Program-made: the position numbers and the translations under genes | NCBI GenBank assembly: GCA_900557045.1 | Contig: USQY01000003.1 | Location: 1-56,840 of the forward strand | Direction: 5' to 3' | DNA from: an uncultured Clostridium sp. | GTDB taxonomy: Bacteria; Bacillota; Clostridia; TANB77; CAG-508 | DNA: 56,840 nucleotides | Part shown: piece after piece, positions 27,345 through 36,304 of the stretch | Layout of the letters: every line of letters begins with the position of its first letter | Numbering within the stretch: the first letter of the stretch is position 1 | The notes under the pieces: generated by a model | What the model saw: the letters and a program-made list of their open reading frames with translations, nothing else | What the model was told of the DNA's origin: nothing | The model's database searches: none

Positions 27345-30300
27345 TCACCTCATCATCTCCAACACTACCTCTTTCTCCAAATTATTAATATAATTATACC
27401 CATTCCTACAATCTCCTCCACTAAAATTGCAAATCGACTTAAACCCACAATATTCACAAGGAGTCTTCTTATTCTTAACATTATAATAAGGCCTTATATC
27501 AATATTTCCACTCAATATCTCCTCAGATATCTGCCTAATCAACCTATTAGTATATTTTTGCAAATATTCAAACTGTTTCCTATTAACCACACTAGAACGA
27601 TTATTACTCAAAGTGCCCTCTTTCCCAATATATGCCGGAATCACATCAGAAGAACCAGTTTCCAGCTTCGTATCCATCATTTTTACTATATCCACATCTG
27701 CCAAAATTAATCCCTGCATTTTAAATTTTTTCCTAATTTTATCCTCTATCTCCTCATCAGTCAAACTTTTCTTAGACTTTATAGTAGGATCTATCAAATT
27801 AAAGTACAACACCCCTGCAGGCATTAAATCTTCCTCTTGGCATACAGCATCTAAATATGTAATTAACTGTAACTGCAGACCAGCATAAACTTGATTCAAA
27901 TCAATATTTTTGGCTGATGATTTATAATCAATTATTCTAACATATTTATCATTATCTAATTTAGCAATATCAATTCTATCTATCTTTCCTGTTATTTCAA
28001 CCTTTTGCCCACTTTCTAGTTCAATTGTTATTGGGCTATATTCTTTACCTTCTTTAAATTCCACTTCATTCCCAAGCACTTCAAATTTACTATATTTTAA
28101 GCTTTCTACTATATATTTCATTGATTTTAAAACAACTCTTTTTAACCTTGTACTAAGTGATTTATATTTAGGTGAACTTGAAAAAATAAAGTTTTTATTA
28201 AGATTTAGTTTTTCATCAATAATCTCTTCAACAATTTCATTAATCTCTTCTTCAGACAATTCCTTAATATTAAATGATTTTTCCCTAATCTTATTAAAAA
28301 AGTCATCAATAACATCATGCATAAATGTTCCTGTATCTATTGGATTTATTTTAAAATTGTCTTTTTCCGATAATTGTAATCCATACTTTAAATAATACGC
28401 AAAATGACATGCTTGATATTGTTCAAGCCTTGATACACTTGTATGAAGTGTATCTCCATACATCTTTTGAATATTTTTTTCATTAATTTTATCTGGTTTG
28501 TTTGTATAACTTAAAGCTTCCATTGCCTTTTCTAATTTATATTTCCACATAGGATTATTTTTATAATAATTATATACTTCAACCCATTCATCTTCTATTT
28601 CACCTGTATCACGATATTCACCCAACTTATTTAATAACTCATCAAATGTAGTATTTTCAATTAATATTTCAGATATTTTTTCAATAATATCACTATGTTC
28701 CTCTAGCATTGGAAATATCTTTTTAATTTTTGATACCAATATAGACCCTCTTAAAGTTTTTCCTTCTGAATCCGATGATGAATAAGATAAAAACAATTTT
28801 TCTTCTGCTGTTGTAAATGCTTTGTAAATATTAAAATTATCCTCATATAAACTTTCAACCGTATTTCTTGCAAGTTCTACTCCATTTTCTTTTAAATATT
28901 GTCTATCATTATCATTGAAAAAACCTTCATTTTTATGAACTGTTGGAAACATTCCATCATTTAATCCTATAATAAATATTGCTTTAACTTTATGACTTCT
29001 AGACCTATCAACATCACCTATTATAACTTGATCTTGTGTTCCAGGAATCTTTCCTAAATCACTACTTGCAAGCCCTGTTTTTAAAATTTGCATATATTTA
29101 TCAAAACTTACTTTTTCATTTCCAAAAACTAAAACAATTTCATCTAATACTCCCATTATAATTTTCCAACTAGTTTCATATTGTGTTGCAAATTCAGTTT
29201 GTCCTAATTGTTTTAATTCTTCTATCTTCTCCTCAAATTTTTTGTCTATTTCATTTTTTATTAAAAAATTATATAATTTTGTTGTAATAAGTTTTACTTC
29301 ATTTGTACCTTTTAAATCTTCTTTAAATTCTAGCAATGGATTTACTATTATTTTTCTTAACTCTCTAAACCTTTGTATTTTTGCCTTATTCTCATCATCC
29401 TCATCTTTAAAATTCCATTCTTGTTTATACCATTTACTATTTTTTATTCCCAATTTTTGACAGTAATTCTCTAATGCAAAAATTTCTTGTTTTGAAATAT
29501 CTAGAAAACCTGTTTTTACATAATTAAAAACTGATTCATAAGACCAATTTCTCGCAAAAATTTCTAAAATTGACAATAAATATTTTACAATAATATTTTG
29601 ATTTAAATCATTTTTTTCATCTATAAATACTGGTATTTGATATTTGTTAAATATTACTTTTACCAAATTTGAATATATATCTAAATTCTTAGTAATAACT
29701 GAAATATCTTTATATCTATAACCCTTTTTTTGCACTAATTTCACTATATTTTTAGCAATATTTTCTATTTCTGAATACTGATTATTGGCTAAAAATAATT
29801 CTATGTTTTCTGGTGTATTTTCATATCTTTTATATGGAACACTATATAAATTTTTTTCTAAATGTTTCAATTCATCATTTTTAAATCTATAAGGTTCTTT
29901 TAGAAAAATAGGTTCATCTATGGTTATTTTTGCTTCTTTCATTAAATCTAATAAACGAGAAATTGTTAATTTATTTGAATAAAATATATCATTTTCAGGA
30001 GCTATTGCTTCTTCAATAGAGTCTGAGCATATTGCAACAGTAACATCTTGTGCTTTATATGATAATTGTTTAATTATTTCATATTCTTGTTTTGTAAAAC
30101 CAACAAACTCATCTATATAAATTAATGTATTATCAAAAATTGAAACCTCATTAAGCTGATTTGCTAAACGTGTTAAATTATCATTTTCATCTATATATTT
30201 ATTTTCTATAACCTTTTCAAAATCAGTATACACTTGCAACATGTCTTGCAATTTTAGTTTTAAATAATCATCATCTGTTTCTTCCTTTATTTTGTTTAAA

Positions 30301-30698
30301 TCATCAACTGAAACTCCATGTTTTTTAAACTCTGTAATTTGTTCTATTATTAAATCAATATTTTCTTCTGACTTTCCTAAAAATTTTAACTTACTTTTTT
30401 TAGTTGCCAATATATTATAAATAAGCATAGCTTTACCTGAGCTTGATAATTCAACCTTTGCTGTTCCTCCAACTTCTGATGCAACTCTATATGCCATTCT
30501 GTTGAAAGTTAAAACTTCTGCATTTATAATAGACCTATTTCCTAATGTTTCTAATAATTTTTTTTCTGCTGTAAATGAAAACTGTTCTGGTGTAATTATA
30601 TAAATTTTATTTTCACAATTTATTTTTTTCTTTATTTCATTATACATATATGTACTTTTTCCAACACCTGATTTTCCATATATTAATCTAAAACTCAT
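27345..30698 (-). CDS. addB: ATP-dependent helicase/deoxyribonuclease subunit B
   Basis: The 1117-residue product starts MSFRLIYGKSGVGKSTYMY, with the AddB Walker A near the N-terminus. A UvrD-like domain follows. The C-terminal RecB-family nuclease domain has IDRID and IIDYKSS (about residues 930-960), and an Fe-S cluster is formed by a Cys near 800 (QYQACHFAYY) plus CEYCGFKSIC near 1085. AddAB resects double-strand breaks up to a Chi site for RecA repair. The ATG overlaps the ogg stop (ATGA), so the two are translationally coupled. addA is not in this window. Confidence 0.93.
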   Translation of the reverse strand: MSFRLIYGKSGVGKSTYMYNEIKKKINCENKIYIITPEQFSFTAEKKLLETLGNRSIINAEVLTFNRMAYRVASEVGGTAKVELSSSGKAMLIYNILATKKSKLKFLGKSEENIDLIIEQITEFKKHGVSVDDLNKIKEETDDDYLKLKLQDMLQVYTDFEKVIENKYIDENDNLTRLANQLNEVSIFDNTLIYIDEFVGFTKQEYEIIKQLSYKAQDVTVAICSDSIEEAIAPENDIFYSNKLTISRLLDLMKEAKITIDEPIFLKEPYRFKNDELKHLEKNLYSVPYKRYENTPENIELFLANNQYSEIENIAKNIVKLVQKKGYRYKDISVITKNLDIYSNLVKVIFNKYQIPVFIDEKNDLNQNIIVKYLLSILEIFARNWSYESVFNYVKTGFLDISKQEIFALENYCQKLGIKNSKWYKQEWNFKDEDDENKAKIQRFRELRKIIVNPLLEFKEDLKGTNEVKLITTKLYNFLIKNEIDKKFEEKIEELKQLGQTEFATQYETSWKIIMGVLDEIVLVFGNEKVSFDKYMQILKTGLASSDLGKIPGTQDQVIIGDVDRSRSHKVKAIFIIGLNDGMFPTVHKNEGFFNDNDRQYLKENGVELARNTVESLYEDNFNIYKAFTTAEEKLFLSYSSSDSEGKTLRGSILVSKIKKIFPMLEEHSDIIEKISEILIENTTFDELLNKLGEYRDTGEIEDEWVEVYNYYKNNPMWKYKLEKAMEALSYTNKPDKINEKNIQKMYGDTLHTSVSRLEQYQACHFAYYLKYGLQLSEKDNFKINPIDTGTFMHDVIDDFFNKIREKSFNIKELSEEEINEIVEEIIDEKLNLNKNFIFSSSPKYKSLSTRLKRVVLKSMKYIVESLKYSKFEVLGNEVEFKEGKEYSPITIELESGQKVEITGKIDRIDIAKLDNDKYVRIIDYKSSAKNIDLNQVYAGLQLQLITYLDAVCQEEDLMPAGVLYFNLIDPTIKSKKSLTDEEIEDKIRKKFKMQGLILADVDIVKMMDTKLETGSSDVIPAYIGKEGTLSNNRSSVVNRKQFEYLQKYTNRLIRQISEEILSGNIDIRPYYNVKNKKTPCEYCGFKSICNFSGGDCRNGYNYINNLEKEVVLEMMR

Positions 30699-31570
30699 AT
30701 ATTTTTCCTCCAATAAAATAAATATTGCTGAGCAATACCACTTAAATTTCCAAATTTTTCTTGTGCTATTTCTAAAATTTGTTTTTTACTTACTTTAGTT
30801 TCATCTGTATTTTTAATATATAACTCATTCATAACTCTTCTAACCCATACATCTATTGGGAAAACATCAAACCTTTTTAATGTAGAAAATAATAAAATAC
30901 AATCCGCAACTTTAGGTCCTACTCCTGATAATTTAAGTAACTCCTCTCTTACTATATTAGTATCTTTTTCTTGATGTAATTTTTCTAAATCTATTTGCTT
31001 TTCTAAAATCATTTTTGTAGTTTCATACATTCTTATGTTTCTAAATCCTAATCCTAATTTTCGAAAATCTTCAACTGTTGCTTTGCTTAATTGATTAACT
31101 GTTGGAAAAGAATAATATTTTTCATTATTCCATATTATTTCATTTCCATATGTTCTACTCAATTTTTCAATAATTCCCTTTATTCTTGGAATATTATTAT
31201 TTGCTGAAATTATAAAAGACATTATTGTTTCCCATAAATCTTGATTTAAAATTCTAATTCCTTCTCCATATTTTATACTTTCTAACATATAACTATCTAT
31301 TTGGCTTAATTTAATTTTTATTTTTTCATAGTCAGTATTCATATCAAAATAAAAATTAAATAATTCTGCAATATCGTCTTTTCCATAGCTTTTCACAATT
31401 ATATTGTTGTTGGTTTGTGTTATTTTTATAATATTATTTTTTACTATTCCAATATAACTACCATCTTCATTTTCATTCCATCTAAAACATTGACCACATT
31501 CAAATATATTTTTTAAATCAAATGAATTTATACTATCCAGTTTTAATTCTTGTTCTTTCATAATTACCAT
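30695..31570 (-). CDS. ogg: 8-oxoguanine DNA glycosylase (OGG1/AlkA-like)
   Basis: The 291-residue protein has an N-terminal OGG domain (FECGQCFRWNENEDGSYIGI) and the helix-hairpin-helix active site. The catalytic Lys is in LSGVGPKVADC (near residue 218) and the essential Asp in DVFPIDVWVRR (near 241). It excises 8-oxoguanine from DNA. A second ATG three codons in has similar support as a start. The stop overlaps the addB start, forming a small DNA-repair operon. Confidence 0.93.
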   Translation of the reverse strand: MVIMKEQELKLDSINSFDLKNIFECGQCFRWNENEDGSYIGIVKNNIIKITQTNNNIIVKSYGKDDIAELFNFYFDMNTDYEKIKIKLSQIDSYMLESIKYGEGIRILNQDLWETIMSFIISANNNIPRIKGIIEKLSRTYGNEIIWNNEKYYSFPTVNQLSKATVEDFRKLGLGFRNIRMYETTKMILEKQIDLEKLHQEKDTNIVREELLKLSGVGPKVADCILLFSTLKRFDVFPIDVWVRRVMNELYIKNTDETKVSKKQILEIAQEKFGNLSGIAQQYLFYWRKNI

Positions 31571-31649
31571 ATCCTATAATATTTTTTGTTTATTATATAA
31601 AAGTATTATATAAAAAACAATACTAAAACTGTAAAATCCAGTAAATAAT

Positions 31650-31678
31650 TTGACATAATTAGCAAAATATATTATAAT
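31650..31678 (+). promoter_or_regulatory. Consensus sigma-A promoter
   Basis: TTGACA at 31650-31655 and TATAAT at 31673-31678 are 17 bp apart, 54 bp upstream of the gene at 31732. Confidence 0.8.
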
Positions 31679-31731
31679 ATCAATATTGCATTACGCAAGA
31701 TTATATGTGCATTAAATAAGGAGGATTTTTT

Positions 31732-32403
31732 ATGAAAAGGCGGTTAAAAGCTATTTCAACAGCATTATTAGGCAATCAAAATGTTCCAGTCTGGTTTTTA
31801 AATGGTGGGTATGAGATTCCTAAATTTTTAAATATTGTTAATACTACTGAATGCATTCAAATTCCTATACAAAAGCCTCATTTTTATACCAAATCGCAAA
31901 TAATATCTAGTCAAGGTTGTAAACCATTTGTAGAAGTACTTCAAAAATATAATATTTGGTTATCCAAATTTGTAGACGAAGTATTATCTTCTTCAGATAA
32001 CACCTGCACATTTTGCAATTCAAAACTTGATTTTTTAAATCCAGGAATGTCTGCATTTAGATTATACGATTCAAATTTGGATTATTTGCAAGTTCAAGTT
32101 ACAAGAGTTCAGCAAAACCCTGAATTTTTTCAACTAGATATTTACTATGATGACTCTAACATTCCCAGCTTAATTGTGCTATGTGATATTCATCACCCTA
32201 GACAAACTATACTAGACATAGTTTTTAGAAAAAACAATCATAAAGAAACTTTTTCTCAGGCTACTGAAGTAGCTCGGCACATAAGCTCATTATTTAGAGC
32301 TTTACTAATTTATCTTCGTCCCTGGGATTACACATCAAAAATATGCACTGTATTCCCATTTGATTCGGATTGTGCAGATTTTCCGAAATTACCAGAAGAT
32401 TAA
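31732..32403 (+). CDS. Hypothetical protein with CxxC motif, 223 residues
   Basis: I do not recognise the family. The product starts MKRRLKAISTALLGNQNVPV after AAGGAGG. A single CxxC (NTCTFCNSKLDF) near residue 95, with a later Cys/His pair (CDIHHP), might bind metal. No membrane segment is apparent. A perfect consensus promoter and a strong terminator make it a monocistronic gene, on the opposite strand to its neighbours. It is the third such orphan in the window. Confidence 0.6.
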   Translation: MKRRLKAISTALLGNQNVPVWFLNGGYEIPKFLNIVNTTECIQIPIQKPHFYTKSQIISSQGCKPFVEVLQKYNIWLSKFVDEVLSSSDNTCTFCNSKLDFLNPGMSAFRLYDSNLDYLQVQVTRVQQNPEFFQLDIYYDDSNIPSLIVLCDIHHPRQTILDIVFRKNNHKETFSQATEVARHISSLFRALLIYLRPWDYTSKICTVFPFDSDCADFPKLPED

Positions 32404-32406
32404 AAA

Positions 32407-32442
32407 ATAATAAAAGACTGGAATTCCAGTCTTTTATTATTT
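32407..32442. terminator. Bidirectional terminator next to the broken glucan synthase
   Basis: AATAATAAAAGACTGGAATT is the start of a palindrome whose two halves (ATAATAAAAGACTGGAA / TTCCAGTCTTTTATTAT) are perfectly complementary. It ends the 31732 gene and the disrupted gene on the other strand. Confidence 0.85.
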
Positions 32443-32447
32443 TTTAT

Positions 32448-32941
32448 TTACATTATAATTTCAATTTCATTAACACCACTATTACCTTCTAACCTAACTT
32501 TTTTATCTTTTAGTTCATTTCCATTCAATATAATCTTATTTATGCCACTTGATTTTCCATTTGCATTATTTATTTTTATATTATAAATACTGTTTTCAAA
32601 CTTATATTTAATACTATATTCTTTCCATTCATTTGAAATTGATGGATTAAAACTAATATAACCATTTTCAATATTTAATCCTAAAATATATTTAATTCCT
32701 GCAATATACATCCAACTACTTGAGCCTGTATACCAAGTCCATCCTCCTCTTCCTGCTAGGTTACCGTACACCATATACATCTGCTGGAATTATATAAGGT
32801 TCTACTTTATATTTCATTGATGAAGCTTTGGTTCTTGAATGTTCTATTGGATTTATCATTTTGAAAAATTCAACTGCTTTATTTCCAAAGCCAAGCATTG
32901 CTTCTGCAATTATTACCCAGATGGCAGCATGTGTGTATTGC
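32448..32941 (-). pseudogene. ndvB: 3' fragment of cyclic beta-1,2-glucan synthase (GH94 C-terminus)
   Basis: Minus-strand translation from the 14-bp junction reads THAAIWVIIAEAMLGFGNKA and continues through HSRTKASSMKYKVEPY and IIPADVY. A single extra base near 32764-32780 then breaks the frame. The next frame continues GRGGWTWYTGSSSWMY to the stop at 32448. In relatives the stretch between ADVY and GRGGW is six residues; here it is 19 bases, one too many. The 5' part of the same gene lies at 42600-50561. This piece has no start of its own. Confidence 0.92.
32928..32941. repeat. attL-type direct repeat
   Basis: The copy CATGTGTGTATTGC marks the left junction, 46 bp from the recombinase stop. 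It is identical to the copy at 42599-42612. Confidence 0.88.
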
Positions 32942-32987
32942 AGTTAGTGCCATTTTTTATATTCTCTCTTTTAGTCACAAATTCTTG

Positions 32988-34625
32988 CTATACAGCCTTT
33001 CTCTCATATTCTTTTTTAGCACATATAAATTTTTCTAAATTATCATTTAATTCTTGTAGTGGTTTAAAGTTGAAATAAATGTCAACTTGTTTATCACTAT
33101 GAATTTCAATTCTTTCTATAAATTCTCTAATTATTTCTTTATTTGGTTTTTCCATATTCAAAAACTCATCAACCAAACTATTTAACTTTTCATCTTTATC
33201 TATTTGCTTATCTTCTCCATTAAGCTCTTTTTCAAGTTCTTTAATTCTTTTTTGATAGTCTTCAATATCATTCTTAATTTTTTTCGCATTTTCAATATAG
33301 TTTTCGACTGTAATGATTTCTGCAAGTCTATCTTCATATAATAGTTCTAATTTTCTTGTTTCTTTTTTTATTTGAGTTTTATAATTCTCAATTTTATTTT
33401 CTAAATCCAATTTCTTATCTTCCTTTGATTTAGACTTTTTTGCAATTTCTTCAAGTTTTTTCTTATTTGAATACTCTTTGCAAATTTCTCTTAAAACTCC
33501 TATCATACTTTCTTCAAAAACTTGATAATTAAAGTTATGTGGAGAACATACATCAAATTTTCCATATCTTCCATATCTTTGACATCTGCCATATATATTA
33601 CCATTTTTATCGGGACTTCTTATTCCTATATATCCTTTACAATCATAGCATTTTAATAGTCCTTTAAATAAATAATCGTTTACATCATTCCTTGAGCCTT
33701 TTGTAGCTTCAATTATTTTTCTTGCTCTTTGATAATCCTCTTGTGATACTATTGCTTCGTGCATGTTAGGAACTCTTATCCAATCTTCTTCTGGAACATC
33801 TACAAATTTATTAGATTTAAAGCTAATCTTTTTTCGTTTACCTTGTATAACTGTTCCAGTATATACCTCATTTGAAAGAATAAATCTAACTGTAGATTGA
33901 GCCCATAAGCCATAAGTTATTGATTTTGTTCCTCTATTTCTTTTATTGTAATCTGATGGAATTGGTATTTTTTGTTCTGACAAATAATCTGCTATTTGCA
34001 TTGTTCCATATCCTACAAGAAACATTCTAAAAATAGTTTTAACAACTTCTGCTGCTTCTTCATCTTTTATTAAATGATATTTATTCTCTGGATCTTTCTT
34101 GTATCCATAAGGTGCAGTTCCTAAATATTCTCCCTGCTTTCTTTTTGATTGTAATACACTATTTATCTTTTTAGATGTGTCTTTTGCATACATTTCATTT
34201 AATATAGATTTGAAAGGTGCAATATCATTGTTTGCAGAATCTAGTCCTGTATCTATATTGTCTAAAATAGCAATATATCTTACATTATGCTCTGGAAAAT
34301 AAGTTTCTGTATAATATCCAGATTGCACATAGTTTCTTCCAAGTCTTGATAAATCTTTTGTAATAACCATATTTATTTTGCCTTGTTCAATGTCTTCTAT
34401 CATTTTATTAAATGCTGGTCTATCAAAACTTGTACCACTTACACCATCATCAACATACTCTGCTATAAAATTAAGCTTATTTTCTTTAATATATTGCATA
34501 AGTAATGTTCTTTGGTTTTGAATACTCTCGCTTTCTGAATATTTTTCCTTTTCTTCGTCTTCTTTTGAAAGTCTTATATATATGCCTACTTTATAATCAA
34601 TATTATTCATTATATTAAAGCTCAT
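32988..34625 (-). CDS. Large serine recombinase (Tn4451 TnpX-like)
   Basis: The 545-residue protein has the resolvase catalytic domain (GIYIRLSKEDEEK with nucleophile Ser near residue 18, then VDDGVSGTSFDRPAFNKM and VITKDLSRLGRNYVQSGYY). A recombinase domain follows (about 165-290), then a zinc ribbon (CYDCKGYIG...RCQRYGRYGKFDVC, about 318-350), a long coiled coil (about 375-480) and a C-terminal DUF4368-like end. It performs site-specific integration and excision without large target duplications. It reads toward attL, as usual for such integrases. The ATG follows AGGAGG. Confidence 0.95.
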   Translation of the reverse strand: MSFNIMNNIDYKVGIYIRLSKEDEEKEKYSESESIQNQRTLLMQYIKENKLNFIAEYVDDGVSGTSFDRPAFNKMIEDIEQGKINMVITKDLSRLGRNYVQSGYYTETYFPEHNVRYIAILDNIDTGLDSANNDIAPFKSILNEMYAKDTSKKINSVLQSKRKQGEYLGTAPYGYKKDPENKYHLIKDEEAAEVVKTIFRMFLVGYGTMQIADYLSEQKIPIPSDYNKRNRGTKSITYGLWAQSTVRFILSNEVYTGTVIQGKRKKISFKSNKFVDVPEEDWIRVPNMHEAIVSQEDYQRARKIIEATKGSRNDVNDYLFKGLLKCYDCKGYIGIRSPDKNGNIYGRCQRYGRYGKFDVCSPHNFNYQVFEESMIGVLREICKEYSNKKKLEEIAKKSKSKEDKKLDLENKIENYKTQIKKETRKLELLYEDRLAEIITVENYIENAKKIKNDIEDYQKRIKELEKELNGEDKQIDKDEKLNSLVDEFLNMEKPNKEIIREFIERIEIHSDKQVDIYFNFKPLQELNDNLEKFICAKKEYERKAV

Positions 34626-34648
34626 TTTTCCTCCTTCCTGCTAAAAAT

Positions 34649-34701
34649 AATGAGATAATATTGATACTCTTCTGACCAGAATTATATCATATTATCTCAT
34701 T
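34649..34701 (-). promoter_or_regulatory. Inverted repeat in the recombinase leader
   Basis: AATGAGATAATAT (34649-34661) and ATATTATCTCATT (34689-34701) are perfect 13-bp complements around a 27-nt loop, just upstream of the recombinase ribosome site. It could be an operator or a leader hairpin. Confidence 0.5.
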
Positions 34702-34741
34702 TATTGCTATCTATTTATTATAAATTTTTAATTGGATTTTA

Positions 34742-34885
34742 TTAACTTTTTAAGCAATAATTTCCAAATGCTCTTTCAACTATTCTTTCAAGTGTTTCTC
34801 CATTATTATTAAATATAATGTTAAATCTAAATTCATTTTTCTTTTTATATTTTTTCTTTTTAACATCCTGTTTTACTTCAGCCAT
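34742..34885 (-). CDS. Small basic protein upstream of the recombinase
   Basis: The 47-residue product starts MAEVKQDVKKKKYKKKNEFR and ends in NGETLERIVERAFGNYCLKS. The ATG follows AAGGAGG. Short Lys-rich proteins of this kind often precede serine recombinases in clostridial mobile elements and may act as excision cofactors; that role is inference. The gap to the recombinase start is 116 bp and holds the leader inverted repeat. Confidence 0.65.
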   Translation of the reverse strand: MAEVKQDVKKKKYKKKNEFRFNIIFNNNGETLERIVERAFGNYCLKS

Positions 34886-34943
34886 ATCTAATCCCTCCTT
34901 ACTTTATTTTTTCCACATTTTGCTATTTTATACAATAATTCAT

Positions 34944-35233
34944 CTAATACACTCTTGAACTTCTTATGCTACTTGCTTGTACCACATTTCTCACAATTTT
35001 AGGTACATCAAATGTAACATTAACATCTTTTTTCACGACTAAATTACTAGAATTATTTGCATAATCATATATAGATCTATTCCAATTTGCGAAATCAACA
35101 TCCGATATTTCAGTTTTAGTTGATAAAACCTTATCATCTTTATCTATTCGTGCAAGTAAATTATAATATTCTTCTCTATCTTCTTTTTCTTTTGCATTTC
35201 TAACATAACTTTTGCTATATTCTTCACTACTAT
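34944..35233 (-). pseudogene. Coding remnant without a start codon
   Basis: An open frame from the end of the intron-like sequence reads SKSYVRNAKEKEDREEYYNL, then ISDVDFANWNRSIYDYANNS, and stops at 34944. It contains no Met at all, and its upstream end merges with the group II intron-like segment at about 35221. It looks like the 3' end of a gene whose 5' part was lost. I do not recognise the family. Confidence 0.5.
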
Positions 35234-35620
35234 GAACTTATCCGACTGCCTAATATTCTTTTGATATTCTCCGTTTTATTGTTGTTTATCATACTTGTAT
35301 TGCTACAAGAAACATTAGGCTCTCCCCAGTTGACTAAGTAATCACTATGTAAAGCATGATTGGTTCTAATGACCCCGTAAAAGTTTGAGTATTCTCACCA
35401 TAACGATTACTCAAATATTGCATTCCGCAGTAATTAATACGTCTGCCTTTTAATTGGTAACATTTCGGGGCTTAATCGCCTTTTAACCCTACTTTCTCGC
35501 TGTTTACGCTTTACTCATAATATTACTATTACAAGCACAAAACTCGCTACTGGTGGTTGGTTAAACCTTAGCCAGACGGGATTTCCACCCGCTAGATTAC
35601 TTGCCCTTTTCTGGGCGCAC
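35221..35620 (-). mobile_element. 5' remnant of a group II intron (domain I region)
   Basis: On the minus strand from 35620 the sequence begins GTGCGCCCAGAAAAGGGCAA, a group II 5' splice site (GTGYG). Segments familiar from clostridial and Bacteroides introns follow: GCGGGTGGAAATCCCGTC, CCAACCACCAGTAGCGAG, TTACGGGGTCATTAGAACCA and CAACTGGGGAGAGCC. It stops near AGTTCATAGTAGTGAAG, where the reverse transcriptase gene would start. No reverse transcriptase and no domain V are seen, so it cannot splice or move by itself. Confidence 0.7.
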
Positions 35621-35702
35621 AATTACTATTTTTCTTTATCCAACTTGTACGGAATATTACAAATTTGTTAACAACACCAAAATCTTGTAAACAACTTGAT
35701 AT

Positions 35703-36281
35703 TTATTTATCAAGCATTTGCTCATGATGACCATAGCATATCTTTGATATATTATGACTTAATATACTTTTCCAACTATTATTTATTTTATCATCATTAA
35801 ATGCTGATGCTGAGTTTAAATCATATAAGTCTCCAACTATTGCAATACCATCATCTAATATTAAAGAAATACTATCATCACTGTGTCCTGGAGTATATAT
35901 TATTTCTCCATCTATTCCTAAATCACTTAAAAATTTTCTGCTTTCCTCACATGAAATTATCAATGGTTCTGTATTTATAGGAGTAAATTTTGACTTTTTA
36001 TCTTTTTCAAATATTTTATCTGAACAATGAAGATAATCTTTTTGAATATCTATAACTAATAATTTTGCATTCATATTATCAATTATCTCTTGTGCTATTC
36101 CCATATGATCAGGATGATAATGAGTTATTAAAAGATAATCTATTTTTGTTATGTCTAATTCTTTTATTTTTTTATAACAAGCTTGTAATGTTCCAGCCCA
36201 ATCTGTATCCACTAATATACTTCCATTTTTCCCCTCTACATAATAGCAGTTTGTATTTCCGTACTTCAAAAGCTTTATCAT
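35703..36281 (-). CDS. MBL-fold metallo-hydrolase
   Basis: The 192-residue protein has the metallo-beta-lactamase metal motif THYHPDHMG (near residue 55), a later metal His in TPGHSDDS (near 130), an Asp in IVGDLYD (near 150) and a final His in YGHHEQ. The substrate cannot be read from this; family members include glyoxalase II, lactonases and small hydrolases. It is cargo in the element, 22 bp before the gene at 36305 on the same strand. Confidence 0.85.
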   Translation of the reverse strand: MIKLLKYGNTNCYYVEGKNGSILVDTDWAGTLQACYKKIKELDITKIDYLLITHYHPDHMGIAQEIIDNMNAKLLVIDIQKDYLHCSDKIFEKDKKSKFTPINTEPLIISCEESRKFLSDLGIDGEIIYTPGHSDDSISLILDDGIAIVGDLYDLNSASAFNDDKINNSWKSILSHNISKICYGHHEQMLDK

Positions 36282-36304
36282 CTTCTTCTCCTTTTATTTA
36301 CATC

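Noticed and set aside
27205..27710. Plus-strand open frames across the repeat and the 3' end of addB
   Set aside because: They reflect the C/A-rich strand bias and overlap a well-supported gene on the other strand.
35221..35620. Self-splicing active group II intron
   Set aside because: No reverse transcriptase, no domain V and no 3' splice site can be seen.
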